DNA of 64,000 nt from the NCBI GenBank assembly GCA_947497175.1, contig CANMFM010000006.1, forward strand, positions 536,279 to 600,278. The letters run 5' to 3'. The DNA comes from an uncultured Aquimarina sp. Its GTDB lineage: Bacteria > Bacteroidota > Bacteroidia > Flavobacteriales > Flavobacteriaceae. Positions 19,967 to 28,628 of the stretch are shown here, one piece after another. Position 1 is the stretch's first letter; each line of letters opens with the position of its first letter. The position numbers and the translations under genes were made by a program. The notes below the pieces were generated by a model. The model was not told the DNA's origin. It ran no database searches and worked only from the letters and a program-made list of their open reading frames with translations.

Positions 19967-20952
19967 TACTTAAATTTTGGGATTGTATTTTCAGCTTCGA
20001 TATATTTTGGTATTTCGGCATTTATCGTTTCTCCGGAAATCACCTTTTCATAGAGTTTCAGGTACTTTTGGGTCATGACTTTAGAATTGTAATATTTTAC
20101 TGCGTGGTCGTGACATCGTTTAGGGTTATAATCAAATTCTTTGATTGCCTTGGCGATTTCATCAGAATTGTTTCCTGTAAAGCCTACTTCTGGTGTGATT
20201 AACTCAGCTAAAGAGCCATTTTTGGTTCCGAATACAGCACAGCCTGCATACATACTTTCTGTTATTGCAATGCCAAATGGTTCATGCCAGGTTACAGGAA
20301 ACACTAATGCTTTTGAATTTTGTGCAACTTTCATTTTAATATCATTTTCGACCATTCCATGAAAAATAATATTCGGATTTAGGATGTATTTTAATCCTCT
20401 TTTGATGTTACGGAATTCCCACCTGTTTCCTCCCATAATATGAAGCTTGTTTCCGGATTTCAGGGCAATTTTTACGGCTCCGAATAGATTTTTTACTTTC
20501 CAGGATGCCTTAGCCAGAAAGTGAAGATATGTTCTAGTGCTATTCAAATCCGGATCGGGATAATCATCCCAGTCAATCCCATTATAGACATATGCTGATG
20601 AACCATATCTTTTTGCATGATTTTTTGAAACAAAAACCATGTTTTTATCTAACACTCTTTCTGGTGCAGGGTTACCTTCCATTGTAAAGATGTAAGGCTT
20701 TCCGGTAGTTTGATGCATTGCATGAAACAAGTGAACTATATCAACATCCTCTGGTATCTGACTCTGAAGATCTTTTTCCTCATCATAGGGAATTACGGTT
20801 GCAAAATCAGAATAAGAACCTTTTTTAGTTAAGAAATATACCTTATGGCCCATTTTAACCAATTCCTTGCCTAAGCTCCAAATAACGCGCTCGGTGCCAC
20901 CATATTTTTTTGCAGGAAGCTTAGCGGTTCTATCTTCGATAAGTATTTTCAT
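19966..20952 (-). CDS. Glycosyltransferase family 4
   Basis: A 328-residue GT-B fold glycosyltransferase. The N-terminal half has the acceptor-side motif KYGGTERVIWSLGKELVKMGH near residue 16, and the C-terminal half has the nucleotide-sugar motif EPFGIAITESMYAGCAVFGT with the conserved pair of glutamates. The product is shorter than typical (about 360-400), with a compressed interdomain region. There is no signal peptide or membrane segment. It overlaps tsaC by one base, and upstream lies a relic of another glycosyltransferase and the envelope-glycan cluster. Donor and acceptor sugars cannot be read from sequence. Confidence 0.88.
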   Translation of the reverse strand: MKILIEDRTAKLPAKKYGGTERVIWSLGKELVKMGHKVYFLTKKGSYSDFATVIPYDEEKDLQSQIPEDVDIVHLFHAMHQTTGKPYIFTMEGNPAPERVLDKNMVFVSKNHAKRYGSSAYVYNGIDWDDYPDPDLNSTRTYLHFLAKASWKVKNLFGAVKIALKSGNKLHIMGGNRWEFRNIKRGLKYILNPNIIFHGMVENDIKMKVAQNSKALVFPVTWHEPFGIAITESMYAGCAVFGTKNGSLAELITPEVGFTGNNSDEIAKAIKEFDYNPKRCHDHAVKYYNSKVMTQKYLKLYEKVISGETINAEIPKYIEAENTIPKFK

Positions 20953-21055
20953 TTGTTTCGATGTTGATGATTGTTTATTATATATTTAAGAGAAGAGTAA
21001 AAGCGTTTTACGTCTTTAATTTTTATTATTCTGATATTGGCTTTTGTTAATGTAA

Positions 21056-21199
21056 TCAATTATTTTTTGTTTTGATATTGTTAGTAGTATTTCTTTCATT
21101 CTTTTCCCCATACATCCTGTAATGAGTCCCGGACCAGGATTTGCGATCTCTAGGATTATCTGATAAAACATATCCAACGGTAATGCTTTCTTCTTTCAT
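21056..21199 (-). pseudogene. Relic: N-terminal fragment of a GT4-type glycosyltransferase
   Basis: A 47-codon frame (ATG at 21199, TGA at 21056) whose first 30 residues match the start of group-1 glycosyltransferases: a strand ITVGYVLSD followed by NPRDRKSWSGTHYRMY, the SWSGT acceptor loop of that family. After Tyr30 the homology stops and the tail (GEKNERNTTNNIKTKNN) is low-complexity. No remaining part of the enzyme exists in the 100 bases before the intact GT4 gene. It is best read as a truncated gene left by deletion inside the glycan cluster. The alternative, a functional 47-residue peptide, is unlikely. Confidence 0.65.
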
Positions 21200-21223
21200 G
21201 AATGAGTTTAATGATTTATTAAA

Positions 21224-22153
21224 TCAAAATATAGGTTTAATTTTCTGTTTGTGTTTCAAAGATCTTGTTAGTGGGGCTTGAAGAAGTAACGTGTAAAATA
21301 AAGGCCAGTATTTTGGTTTAACAATGCTACTAAAAAAATATCGAATTTGTAAATAAGTTAATAAAATGTAAAACGGAAGAATCCCGTAATGTTTTTTGAT
21401 CACATACAATAAAGAGATCTTCAATTCTACCTTAATTGCAATTGATTTTTCTGTACTTGCGCCGTGATAGTGTATAAAAGTTGCATCAGGGACCAAAAAT
21501 GCCGTCTTATTAATTTTTGCCAGACGTTTACAAATATCTGTCTCTTCATAGTAGAGAAAAATATTAGTATCAAAACCGCCCACACGATTAAAATCCTCAC
21601 CTCTGAAAAACATAAAGCTACCTGCAACAAATTGACCTTGTTGAGGCTCAATATATAATTTTTTGCGGTTAGGAAATTTTGTTGGGTTTAATTTTTCAAG
21701 AAATTTTCTACCAAAAAGCTCTCTTCCAAGAGATGCAAAGTGATCGATGGTCGAAAGTATTTTTTTGTCTTGGGTAAATGCCTGAGGACCACATACACCG
21801 ACGTTGGAGTTATTATCCATAAATTTCTTAAGGAAAAAAAGACAATCATTTTCTAAGATAGTATCATTGTTTACAAAGGCAAGATATTTTCCTTTGGCTT
21901 TTTGTACCCCAATCATATTACCGCCACCAAAACCAGTATTGATATTACTTCTGATTAGTTCAAATGAAAAAGAATCAGGAATAGAGTTAATAAATTCTTT
22001 TATAACTCTGTAGCTTTCTGGTTCGGATCCATTATCAACTACAATATACTCACAGGATAGTTTTTTTGATGTATGTTCTAGAAGCGACGTAATACAATTA
22101 ATAGTATATTTTTCAGAATTGTAATTAATTAGTATAACCGAAACATCAATCAT
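21224..22153 (-). CDS. Glycosyltransferase family 2 (rhamnosyltransferase-like)
   Basis: A 309-residue GT-A enzyme. The N-terminus has VSVILINYNSEKYTINCI, the YIVVDNGSEP nucleotide-binding strand, NTGFGGGNMIGVQKAKGKYL and the DXD-equivalent FVNNDTILE near residue 96. The acceptor half has FMFFRGEDFNRVGGFDTNIFLYYEETDICKRL, close to WbbL/rhamnosyltransferases. The end carries hydrophobic helices (KHYGILPFYILLTYLQIRYFF), so it is likely bound to the inner face of the inner membrane. It is encoded three bases downstream of the next GT2 gene, so they form one unit for LPS or capsule building. Confidence 0.9.
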   Translation of the reverse strand: MIDVSVILINYNSEKYTINCITSLLEHTSKKLSCEYIVVDNGSEPESYRVIKEFINSIPDSFSFELIRSNINTGFGGGNMIGVQKAKGKYLAFVNNDTILENDCLFFLKKFMDNNSNVGVCGPQAFTQDKKILSTIDHFASLGRELFGRKFLEKLNPTKFPNRKKLYIEPQQGQFVAGSFMFFRGEDFNRVGGFDTNIFLYYEETDICKRLAKINKTAFLVPDATFIHYHGASTEKSIAIKVELKISLLYVIKKHYGILPFYILLTYLQIRYFFSSIVKPKYWPLFYTLLLQAPLTRSLKHKQKIKPIF

Positions 22154-22155
22154 AA

Positions 22156-22959
22156 TTATTTTTTTAAGTATTGATCTACTCCTTTTTCGATATAAGTAAC
22201 TTTTTTTTCTGTGGTTTCTTTTTCGATTAATTCATTGAGGTGGATATGACTTTTATCTTGCTCTGGATGATAGATATGATATACAATACCCTTAAATTTT
22301 AATCTTTTGCCTTTTACGCCTACGTTGATTAAGCGTTGAGCCATTTCACTATCATCGATTCCCCAACCGGTCAGAGATTCATTAAAACCGTTTATTGCTA
22401 TAAAATCTTCTCTCCAAAACGAGATGTTACATCCTCTCAATTTAGAAGATCGTTTATCTTCTTTTTTATATTGATGGGCTAAAAACGGGATACGTAATGT
22501 ACGGCCTCTTTTTTTAATGCCTTTAGAAAAGAAATTAAAGTGTATTTGCTTGGTATCAAAAAGAGTTTTAAGATGGCTCTCTTGAATGTTTACACGGCTA
22601 CCATATAGAAATACTCCTTTTTCTGATGATGACAAATGATCTTTTATAAAATCTTTATGCATAATAATATCCCCGTCGATTTCGATAATATAGTCACATT
22701 TAGCACTAGCGATTGCCTTGTTCATAATTACCGGTTTCTGGTTTTTGTTATCTTTATGCCAGATATGATGTAATGGAACCGGAAAATCATCTTGTATTTT
22801 TTGAATTAATAGTTTCGTATCTTCTCTTGAACCGTCATCTGCTATAATTACTTCGTTGGGTAAATAAGATTGGTTTTTGATACTTAATAGTAATAACTCT
22901 AAAGCTTCCGGCCAATTATAGGTAGGGGTTACTAAAGAACACGAAGGATATGGCTTCAT
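22156..22959 (-). CDS. Glycosyltransferase family 2 with Glyco_transf_7C end
   Basis: A 267-residue cytosolic GT-A enzyme. It begins CSLVTPTYNWPEALELLL, has EVIIADDGSREDT, and a DGD metal motif in YIIEIDGDIIMHKDF near residue 96. The second half carries the galactosyltransferase-like block LRGCNISFWREDFIAINGFNESLTGWGIDDSEMAQRL, in which the GWGxDD acids contact the sugar donor. This combination is typical of flavobacterial LPS or capsule galactosyl/N-acetylgalactosaminyltransferases. It is followed by the next GT2 gene three bases later. The upstream promoter region is shared with the divergent methyltransferase gene. Confidence 0.9.
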   Translation of the reverse strand: MKPYPSCSLVTPTYNWPEALELLLLSIKNQSYLPNEVIIADDGSREDTKLLIQKIQDDFPVPLHHIWHKDNKNQKPVIMNKAIASAKCDYIIEIDGDIIMHKDFIKDHLSSSEKGVFLYGSRVNIQESHLKTLFDTKQIHFNFFSKGIKKRGRTLRIPFLAHQYKKEDKRSSKLRGCNISFWREDFIAINGFNESLTGWGIDDSEMAQRLINVGVKGKRLKFKGIVYHIYHPEQDKSHIHLNELIEKETTEKKVTYIEKGVDQYLKK

Positions 22960-23079
22960 TTAAAAATGATTTGATGTACAAAGTAAAGGATTTTCATAAA
23001 AAAAAATAATACAAAGTCGAATTATTGATAAGCTGCATAGTGAAGTCTTACGATTTATAGGATCGTACTTATTATTTAA

Positions 23080-23087
23080 TATATTTG
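23080..23087 (+). promoter_or_regulatory. Putative -7 box for the methyltransferase-kinase pair
   Basis: TATATTTG fits the Bacteroidota TAnnTTTG box and sits 14 bases before the ATG at 23102. I see no TTG at the right distance for a -33 element, so the call is moderate. Confidence 0.45.
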
Positions 23088-23101
23088 TCAAAACCAAAGA
23101 A

Positions 23102-23758
23102 ATGCCAATGGATTATGATAACAAACCTGAAGGATATTATGATAATGTTCGTTATGAAATGATCAGATATCTTCCGGAAAAAGTTAATAAAATTATTGAT
23201 GTAGGCTGTGGTAATGGGGGATTTGCTCAACTTTTGAAAGAAAAAACAGGAGCTGAAGTTTGGGGTATTGAATATATGGATAATGAAGCTCAAATAGCAA
23301 AACAAAAACTCCATAAAGTGTTCTCAGGAAAATGTGAGGATTATTTAGATGAGCTGCCTGATCAATATTTTGATGTGGTTTTTTTTAATGATGTCTTAGA
23401 GCATTTGGTTGATCCATACATGGTTTTGGATAAAGTGAAACAAAAACTAGTAAATGGAGGAGTTGTAATCAGTTCAATTCCTAATTTTCGATATCATAAC
23501 ACGTTTTTGAAAGTAGTATTTAAAAAAGATTGGAAATATGAAGATCATGGAGTAATGGATAGAACACATCTTCGTTTTTTTACAGGAAAGAGTATTCAAA
23601 GAATGTATGAAGATATTGGATATTCTGTTGTAAAGCACGAGGGTATTAACGAAAGTAAGTCGCTCAAGCCTTATTTTTATAACATCCCTGTACTTTTTAC
23701 TCATATGGATATAAGGTACCCTCAATATGCTACAGTAGCGCAGTATAATAGATATTAA
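23102..23758 (+). CDS. Class I SAM-dependent methyltransferase
   Basis: A 218-residue Rossmann-fold methyltransferase. Motif I is VNKIIDVGCGNGGFAQLL near residue 29, the acidic end of strand 2 is EVWGIEYMDNEA, and the YFDVVFFNDVLEHLVDPYMVLDKV block is motif IV/post-IV of the ubiE-like class. The C-terminal region has HLRFFTGKSIQRMYEDIGY. It overlooks a kinase gene four bases downstream on the same strand, inside a cluster of glycosyltransferase genes read the other way, so it likely methylates a sugar or lipid of the envelope. Exact substrate is unknown. Confidence 0.9.
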   Translation: MPMDYDNKPEGYYDNVRYEMIRYLPEKVNKIIDVGCGNGGFAQLLKEKTGAEVWGIEYMDNEAQIAKQKLHKVFSGKCEDYLDELPDQYFDVVFFNDVLEHLVDPYMVLDKVKQKLVNGGVVISSIPNFRYHNTFLKVVFKKDWKYEDHGVMDRTHLRFFTGKSIQRMYEDIGYSVVKHEGINESKSLKPYFYNIPVLFTHMDIRYPQYATVAQYNRY

Positions 23759-23762
23759 AAAA

Positions 23763-24560
23763 ATGCAAAACCGATTTATAATACACCCTTCTCAGGTATC
23801 ACTTAAAGCAGAGATAAAGAATGTAATTGATAATTTTGATACGTTTGAAGATGTGCTTGGGCAAGGAGATAGAAATGTAATCAAAATTGTAGACATTACG
23901 AATAAAAAGTATACCATTAAATCATTTAAAGTACCTAATATCATTAATCAGGTGGCTTATCGATTTTTTAGAAAATCCAAAGCAGAACGATCGTATACGT
24001 ATGCAAATAAATTACTGGATTTAGGAATTGACACTCCGTTTCCGGTAGCATATGATTTATATATGACCCCTTTTTTATTCAAAAAAAGTTATTATGTTAG
24101 CGAATTTGTTAATTGTGATTTAACCTATAGAGAATTAACGACTGATTTTTCTATTTCTGATTATGAAGAAATTCTTAGGGCTTTCACCAGATTTACGTAT
24201 ACGTTACATGAGAAAGGAATACACTTTTTAGATCACTCTCCAGGCAATACTTTAATAAAAAGAGAAGGTAATGAATATAGGTTTTATTTGGTAGATCTTA
24301 ATCGTATGCATTTTGGAAAAATGGATTTTGACACTAGAATTAAAAATTTTGTAAAGCTTACTATTCATGAATCAATGATTAAGATCATGAGTAATGAATA
24401 TGCTAAATGTACTGGCGAGGATGAAAACAAAATTTTTAATCTTATGTGGAAATATACCAAAGAATTTCAACATAAATTTTACCGTAAAATAAGAATCAAA
24501 AAAAGGATATTCTTTTGGAAGAAAAAGTATAGAGCTATTCCTTCCGAGTCTCCGATTTAA
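23763..24560 (+). CDS. InaA/Kdo-kinase-like lipopolysaccharide kinase
   Basis: A 265-residue protein of the LPS core kinase family (InaA, KdkA, WaaP-like), which phosphorylates Kdo or heptose in lipid A-core. Kinase elements visible are the β3 lysine in YTIKSFKVPN (near residue 52), the catalytic loop HFLDHSPGNTLI (Asp and Asn, near 158-169) and the metal-binding DLNRM instead of DFG. The basic C-terminus (KIRIKKRIFFWKKKYR) suits binding at the acidic membrane surface. Its last 26 bases overlap the end of the convergent glycosyltransferase gene. It follows the methyltransferase gene by four bases, so the pair is an operon. Confidence 0.88.
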   Translation: MQNRFIIHPSQVSLKAEIKNVIDNFDTFEDVLGQGDRNVIKIVDITNKKYTIKSFKVPNIINQVAYRFFRKSKAERSYTYANKLLDLGIDTPFPVAYDLYMTPFLFKKSYYVSEFVNCDLTYRELTTDFSISDYEEILRAFTRFTYTLHEKGIHFLDHSPGNTLIKREGNEYRFYLVDLNRMHFGKMDFDTRIKNFVKLTIHESMIKIMSNEYAKCTGEDENKIFNLMWKYTKEFQHKFYRKIRIKKRIFFWKKKYRAIPSESPI

Positions 24561-25302
24561 TTATTTCCCTCAATTTAATATACTTTAAAAATGTTAGATT
24601 GGCAGTCTGAAGACATATTACAAATCCATTTAAACCATCAAGAAACCCAAGTCTTAAAAAATATGCTTTGAAAAAAGCCCAAGAAGGATTAAAGAAAATT
24701 TTCCATAGACTTGCTTTTTTTCCCAGTTCATAATATGAGTGGGCCGATATGGTTGAGAATTTCTCGATTTGCGAATTATAGGCACTGTAGGTTGGATAAT
24801 TCCAGTGTAAGATATCTCCTTTTAATTTCCCACAACTTTTTGGATTGTATAACTTGTAAGAGTCGTGAGGATTAATGCCTTTCCATTCCCCTTTTCCTTT
24901 TTTAAAAGCTCTCAATTTTTTATCTGGATACCAATCAGAATGATTTATCCATTGTCCGCAAAAATTATTGTAGCGATTCATATAGTATCCATCATGAATC
25001 CAGTTAGATTTTAATGCGATTAAAGATTTTTGAAGTTCAGGAGATAATGCTTCATCTCCATCCAGAGAAATTATATGGTCATAAGAAGCTTGTTCTATTA
25101 CAAAATTCTTCTGTTCCTTGTATCCAAGAAATTTTTGCTTAACAAATTTGACATTGTATTTTTTGCAAATTTCTTCGGTTCTATCGGTTGAAAAAGAATC
25201 AACAACCACAATCTCATCTACTACTGCTTGGAGTGATGCTAAACATTCTTCAATTTTTCTTTCTTCATTATATGTAATAATAACTCCAGAGAGCTTAATC
25301 AT
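24535..25302 (-). CDS. Glycosyltransferase family 2 (WaaE/KdtX-like)
   Basis: A 255-residue GT2 enzyme close to the LPS core beta-glucosyltransferase WaaE/KdtX group. Motifs are LSGVIITYNEERKIEECLASL, EIVVVDSFSTDRTEEI and the DXD block IISLDGDEALSPELQ near residue 80. The GYYMNRYNNFCGQWINHSDWYPDKKLRAF segment is the conserved acceptor part of that group. A hydrophobic patch near the end (FKAYFLRLGFLDGLNGFVICL) probably places it on the inner membrane. Its end overlaps the end of the InaA-like gene on the other strand by 26 bases. Confidence 0.9.
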   Translation of the reverse strand: MIKLSGVIITYNEERKIEECLASLQAVVDEIVVVDSFSTDRTEEICKKYNVKFVKQKFLGYKEQKNFVIEQASYDHIISLDGDEALSPELQKSLIALKSNWIHDGYYMNRYNNFCGQWINHSDWYPDKKLRAFKKGKGEWKGINPHDSYKLYNPKSCGKLKGDILHWNYPTYSAYNSQIEKFSTISAHSYYELGKKASLWKIFFNPSWAFFKAYFLRLGFLDGLNGFVICLQTANLTFLKYIKLREIIKSETRKE

Positions 25303-25450
25303 AAGTTGGTTTAATTTTACAGATTATAAATATAAAAATAGTTATTTTTAAGGTATTGATGTTTTGTAAGAAACTAAAATCAAATTTATAAAATTGTCAT
25401 ATGATCAGTAGTTTCAAAATAATGTTGTATTGTCAAAATTTTATGCCACT

Positions 25451-26515
25451 TTATTCTATAGTTTGAATTAAATAGTTTCTAAGCTTTGGGATAATTAACT
25501 CCGAAGTAAACTCCTGATATAAGCGTAATGCTTCTTTTTTCATTATTTTTGGAGATATGCTACCATATAATTCTGGTTTAACATCCATTAAATGGATAGA
25601 ATCATGTTCAACACCGTCTTCAAACATGTTCCAGTGCTTTTTAACAATCCATGGTGAAAAAATTGTAAATGAAGGCACGTCAATTGCTTTTGCCATATTT
25701 ACGGCACCTCCTTCATTACCAATAAGCATATTACAATGTGATAAAATAGCAATAAATCCTCTTAAACTCTTTGCATAAACATTAAAATATATTTTTTTTT
25801 GGGTGCTTGGATTGGTGAGATCATAAATTGCCTTAGCATCTCTTTCTTGATTTGGCATATAATTGAAAAGAATACTGGCTTTTGTTACTGAAACTATTTC
25901 ATCAATTATTTTTGCCATTTCTTTAAAAGGAAGTGTTTTTATGTCTTCACTTCCTAATACACTAATCATTACTATAGGGTTTTTTGTATTAATACTGTTA
26001 GATTCTAAAAACTCTTTGGCTCTTTCTTTTTCTTCTTCAGTCAGAAAAATTTTTGGTCTTAAAATTTCAGTAGCGATTCTATCTTCAGGAAGAATTAAAC
26101 GCAACCTGTTTTCTATAGCTGTACTGGCATTAGTGATGGGTTTGCTTTTTCTGTGTATGACTTTAGTGTAAAAAAATTGTGTGTACCACTTGTAAAAAGA
26201 CACTCTTTCAGGAGCTCTGGAAAATAAAGTGATCAGGTTGCTTTCTAACTTCCCAAAAGCGTCAACAACCAAATCGTATTTGTTTCTTTTTATTTCTTTT
26301 AAGAAAGCGTAAAAGGCTTCTTTACTTTCTCTGTATTCTTGTTTAAATTCTACTACATGATCAAAAGCCGGATTGTTTTTTACAACAGGTATAGTGTTAG
26401 TGTTGATTAAATAATCAATAGTAGCATTGGGATACTCTTTCTTTAACGTCTCACAAATTATCGTACTTGTGAGCACATCACCAATCATTTTTTGTTGAAT
26501 AACTAGTATTTTCAT
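25451..26515 (-). CDS. Glycosyltransferase family 9 (heptosyltransferase-like)
   Basis: A 354-residue GT-B enzyme of the LPS heptosyltransferase family. It begins MKILVIQQKMIGDVLTST, the GD motif that binds the acceptor, and carries in its second half the GT9 donor motif IGNEGGAVNMAKAIDVPSFTIFSPW (the GxxxGxxH/N block). It acts in the cytosol on core oligosaccharide. Flavobacterial GT9 enzymes may use sugars other than heptose, so only the family name is safe. It is separated from the next GT gene by about 150 bases without clear signals. Confidence 0.9.
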   Translation of the reverse strand: MKILVIQQKMIGDVLTSTIICETLKKEYPNATIDYLINTNTIPVVKNNPAFDHVVEFKQEYRESKEAFYAFLKEIKRNKYDLVVDAFGKLESNLITLFSRAPERVSFYKWYTQFFYTKVIHRKSKPITNASTAIENRLRLILPEDRIATEILRPKIFLTEEEKERAKEFLESNSINTKNPIVMISVLGSEDIKTLPFKEMAKIIDEIVSVTKASILFNYMPNQERDAKAIYDLTNPSTQKKIYFNVYAKSLRGFIAILSHCNMLIGNEGGAVNMAKAIDVPSFTIFSPWIVKKHWNMFEDGVEHDSIHLMDVKPELYGSISPKIMKKEALRLYQEFTSELIIPKLRNYLIQTIE

Positions 26516-26583
26516 AAACTATTGATCAAAACACCAGAACTTACCTAGTAAAGAGAAGCTCTGGTATTTGTTTTTTAATTCAA

Positions 26584-27399
26584 TTAAACCGCAACATCGT
26601 ATTCACGAAGCGCGTCATTGAGAGAAGTTTTTTTATCTGTACTTTCTTTACGTTTTCCAATGATTAAAGCACAAGGGACATTGTATTCTCCGGCAGCAAA
26701 TTTCTTTGTATAACTACCAGGAATTACAACAGACCTGGCAGGAACTACCCCTTTTCTTTCCACAGGAGTATCACCGGTAACGTCGATTATTTTTGTAGAA
26801 GCTGTTAATACTACATTGGCTCCAAGAACGGCTTCTTTTTCAACATGTACACCTTCTACAACGATACAACGTGATCCTATAAACGCGCTATCTTCAATAA
26901 TAACAGGCGCAGCCTGAAGAGGTTCTAATACTCCTCCGATACCCACACCTCCGCTCAAATGTACGTTTTTTCCAATTTGAGCGCAACTACCTACGGTTGC
27001 CCATGTATCTACCATGGTTCCTTCGTCTACATATGCGCCAATATTTACATAACTTGGCATTAAAATGGTTCCCGAAGAAATATATGCACCATGGCGGGCG
27101 ACAGCGTTAGGAACTACACGAATTCCCTTAGCCTCGTATCCTCTTTTTAATGGGATTTTATCATGATATTCAAAAATTCCTGCTTCCAGGGTTTCCATCT
27201 TTTGAATAGGAAAATATAAAACAACTCCTTTTTTTACCCATTCATTTACTTGCCATCCATTATCAACTGGTTCTGCAACACGCAGTTCACCAGTATCTAA
27301 CATGCTAACGACTGTTTTAATCGCATCCTGAGTATTCTGTTCTCTTAAAAGCTCTCTGTTATCCCAAGCTTTTTCTATGGTTTCTTTTAGTTGGTTCAT
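26584..27399 (-). CDS. dapD: Tetrahydrodipicolinate N-succinyltransferase
   Basis: A 271-residue left-handed beta-helix acyltransferase of the succinylase branch of lysine/diaminopimelate synthesis; it transfers succinyl from succinyl-CoA to tetrahydrodipicolinate. The hexapeptide repeats run from about residue 105 to 230 (GTILMPSYVNIGAYVDEGTM, GGVGIGGVLEP, FIGSRCIVVEGVHVEKEAVLGANVVL). The N-terminal alpha-helical domain (LKETIEKAWDNRELL) and the length are standard. It supplies diaminopimelate for peptidoglycan. It is a lone gene between the glycosyltransferase cluster and ruvX. Confidence 0.96.
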   Translation of the reverse strand: MNQLKETIEKAWDNRELLREQNTQDAIKTVVSMLDTGELRVAEPVDNGWQVNEWVKKGVVLYFPIQKMETLEAGIFEYHDKIPLKRGYEAKGIRVVPNAVARHGAYISSGTILMPSYVNIGAYVDEGTMVDTWATVGSCAQIGKNVHLSGGVGIGGVLEPLQAAPVIIEDSAFIGSRCIVVEGVHVEKEAVLGANVVLTASTKIIDVTGDTPVERKGVVPARSVVIPGSYTKKFAAGEYNVPCALIIGKRKESTDKKTSLNDALREYDVAV

Positions 27400-27505
27400 T
27401 GATCAAAAATTTTGGTAAAGATAACAGCTTAACTCAAAAAACATATCGATTTGATGTATTTTAGGAAACCATTAATAAATAAGGTATTTATTTGTTAGAA
27501 TATCA

Positions 27506-27513
27506 TATTTTTG
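27506..27513 (+). promoter_or_regulatory. Putative -7 box for ruvX-def
   Basis: TATTTTTG matches TAnnTTTG and lies 14 bases before the ruvX ATG. A TTG at the proper distance is not clear. Confidence 0.5.
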
Positions 27514-27527
27514 CACAAAATGAGTAG

Positions 27528-27938
27528 ATGGCAAGAATTTTGGCAATAGATTATGGGGGTAAACGGTGTGGTATTGCGGTTACAGATGAATCTCAAATTA
27601 TCGCTTCTGGGTTGACTACAGTTGATACTAAAGATATATTATCTTGGTTAAAAGAGTATGTGTCTAATGAAGAGGTCGAGCTTTTTGTTGTTGGAGAACC
27701 AAAAAGGTTGCATGGAGAGCCTTCAGAAAGTGAGAAGTTGATTCGACCTTTTTTAGAAAAATTAAATAAAATGTTACCCAATATTCCAGTAAAGAGAATA
27801 GACGAACGTTTTACTTCTAAAATGGCATTTGATACCATGTTAGCTAGTGGAATTTCAAAAAAGAAAAGAAGGAATAAAGCATTAGTTGATCAAATTAGTG
27901 CAACCATAATCTTACAAGATTATTTGTATAACCAATAA
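27528..27938 (+). CDS. ruvX: Holliday junction resolvase-like / pre-16S rRNA nuclease YqgF
   Basis: A 136-residue RNase H-like protein. Conserved sites are ILAIDYGGKRCGIAVTDE at the start with the first metal aspartate, LFVVGEPKRLHGEPSE with the glutamate, and KRIDERFTSKMA with the second acid; the closing KKKRRNKALVDQISATIILQDYL holds the last aspartate. In E. coli YqgF processes the 5' end of 16S rRNA; it was first thought to resolve Holliday junctions. It sits 23 bases upstream of def and is likely co-transcribed, a pairing seen across Bacteroidota. Confidence 0.95.
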   Translation: MARILAIDYGGKRCGIAVTDESQIIASGLTTVDTKDILSWLKEYVSNEEVELFVVGEPKRLHGEPSESEKLIRPFLEKLNKMLPNIPVKRIDERFTSKMAFDTMLASGISKKKRRNKALVDQISATIILQDYLYNQ

Positions 27939-27961
27939 AAATAGAAATAGTAATAAAAAAT

Positions 27962-28552
27962 ATGATACTTCCTATTGTAGCATACGGAGACCCTGTCTTA
28001 AAGAAGAAAGCAAAGGAGATTGCAAAAGACTATCCTAAACTAGAAGAATTGCTAGAAAACATGTTTGAAACCATGTATGCTGCTCATGGTGTAGGATTAG
28101 CGGCTCCGCAAATAGGTCTCCCCATACGGTTGTTTTTGGTAGATACAGAACCTTTTTCTGAAGATGAAGAATTATCAGATAAAGAGATAAATCAATTAAA
28201 AGATTTTAAAAAAGTGTTTATTAATGCAACTATTTTAGAGGAAACCGGTGATGAGTGGGCCTTTACTGAGGGTTGTCTTAGTATTCCTGATATTCGTGAA
28301 GATGTGTTCCGTAATGAAACCATTAAGATTAATTATTTTGATGAGAACTTTGTAGAGCGTACAGAAGTGTATACTGGTTTGATAGCTAGGGTAATACAGC
28401 ATGAGTATGATCATATTGAAGGGGTTTTGTTTACAGATAAACTATCTAGTCTGAAAAAACGTTTGATAAAAGGAAAATTGGCTAATATTTCTAAAGGAAA
28501 AATCAGCCCAGACTATCGAATGCGTTTTCCTTTGGCAAAAAAGGGGAGATAA
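27962..28552 (+). CDS. def: Peptide deformylase
   Basis: A 196-residue cytosolic metallohydrolase that removes the formyl group from nascent protein N-termini. The three signature motifs are complete: GVGLAAPQIG (near residue 42), EGCLSIP (near 103) with the metal Cys, and HEYDHIEG (near 146) with two metal histidines and the catalytic glutamate. An acidic insertion (EPFSEDEELSDKEINQL) between motifs 1 and 2 is typical of Bacteroidota. It shares the ruvX operon and is followed by a DUF5606 gene. Confidence 0.97.
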   Translation: MILPIVAYGDPVLKKKAKEIAKDYPKLEELLENMFETMYAAHGVGLAAPQIGLPIRLFLVDTEPFSEDEELSDKEINQLKDFKKVFINATILEETGDEWAFTEGCLSIPDIREDVFRNETIKINYFDENFVERTEVYTGLIARVIQHEYDHIEGVLFTDKLSSLKKRLIKGKLANISKGKISPDYRMRFPLAKKGR

Positions 28553-28628
28553 TTAAATTTTTATGTGGATCAATGTTTGATTTTTTGAAACGAACTACAG
28601 ATATTTGCCAACCTTGAAAAGAATATAT

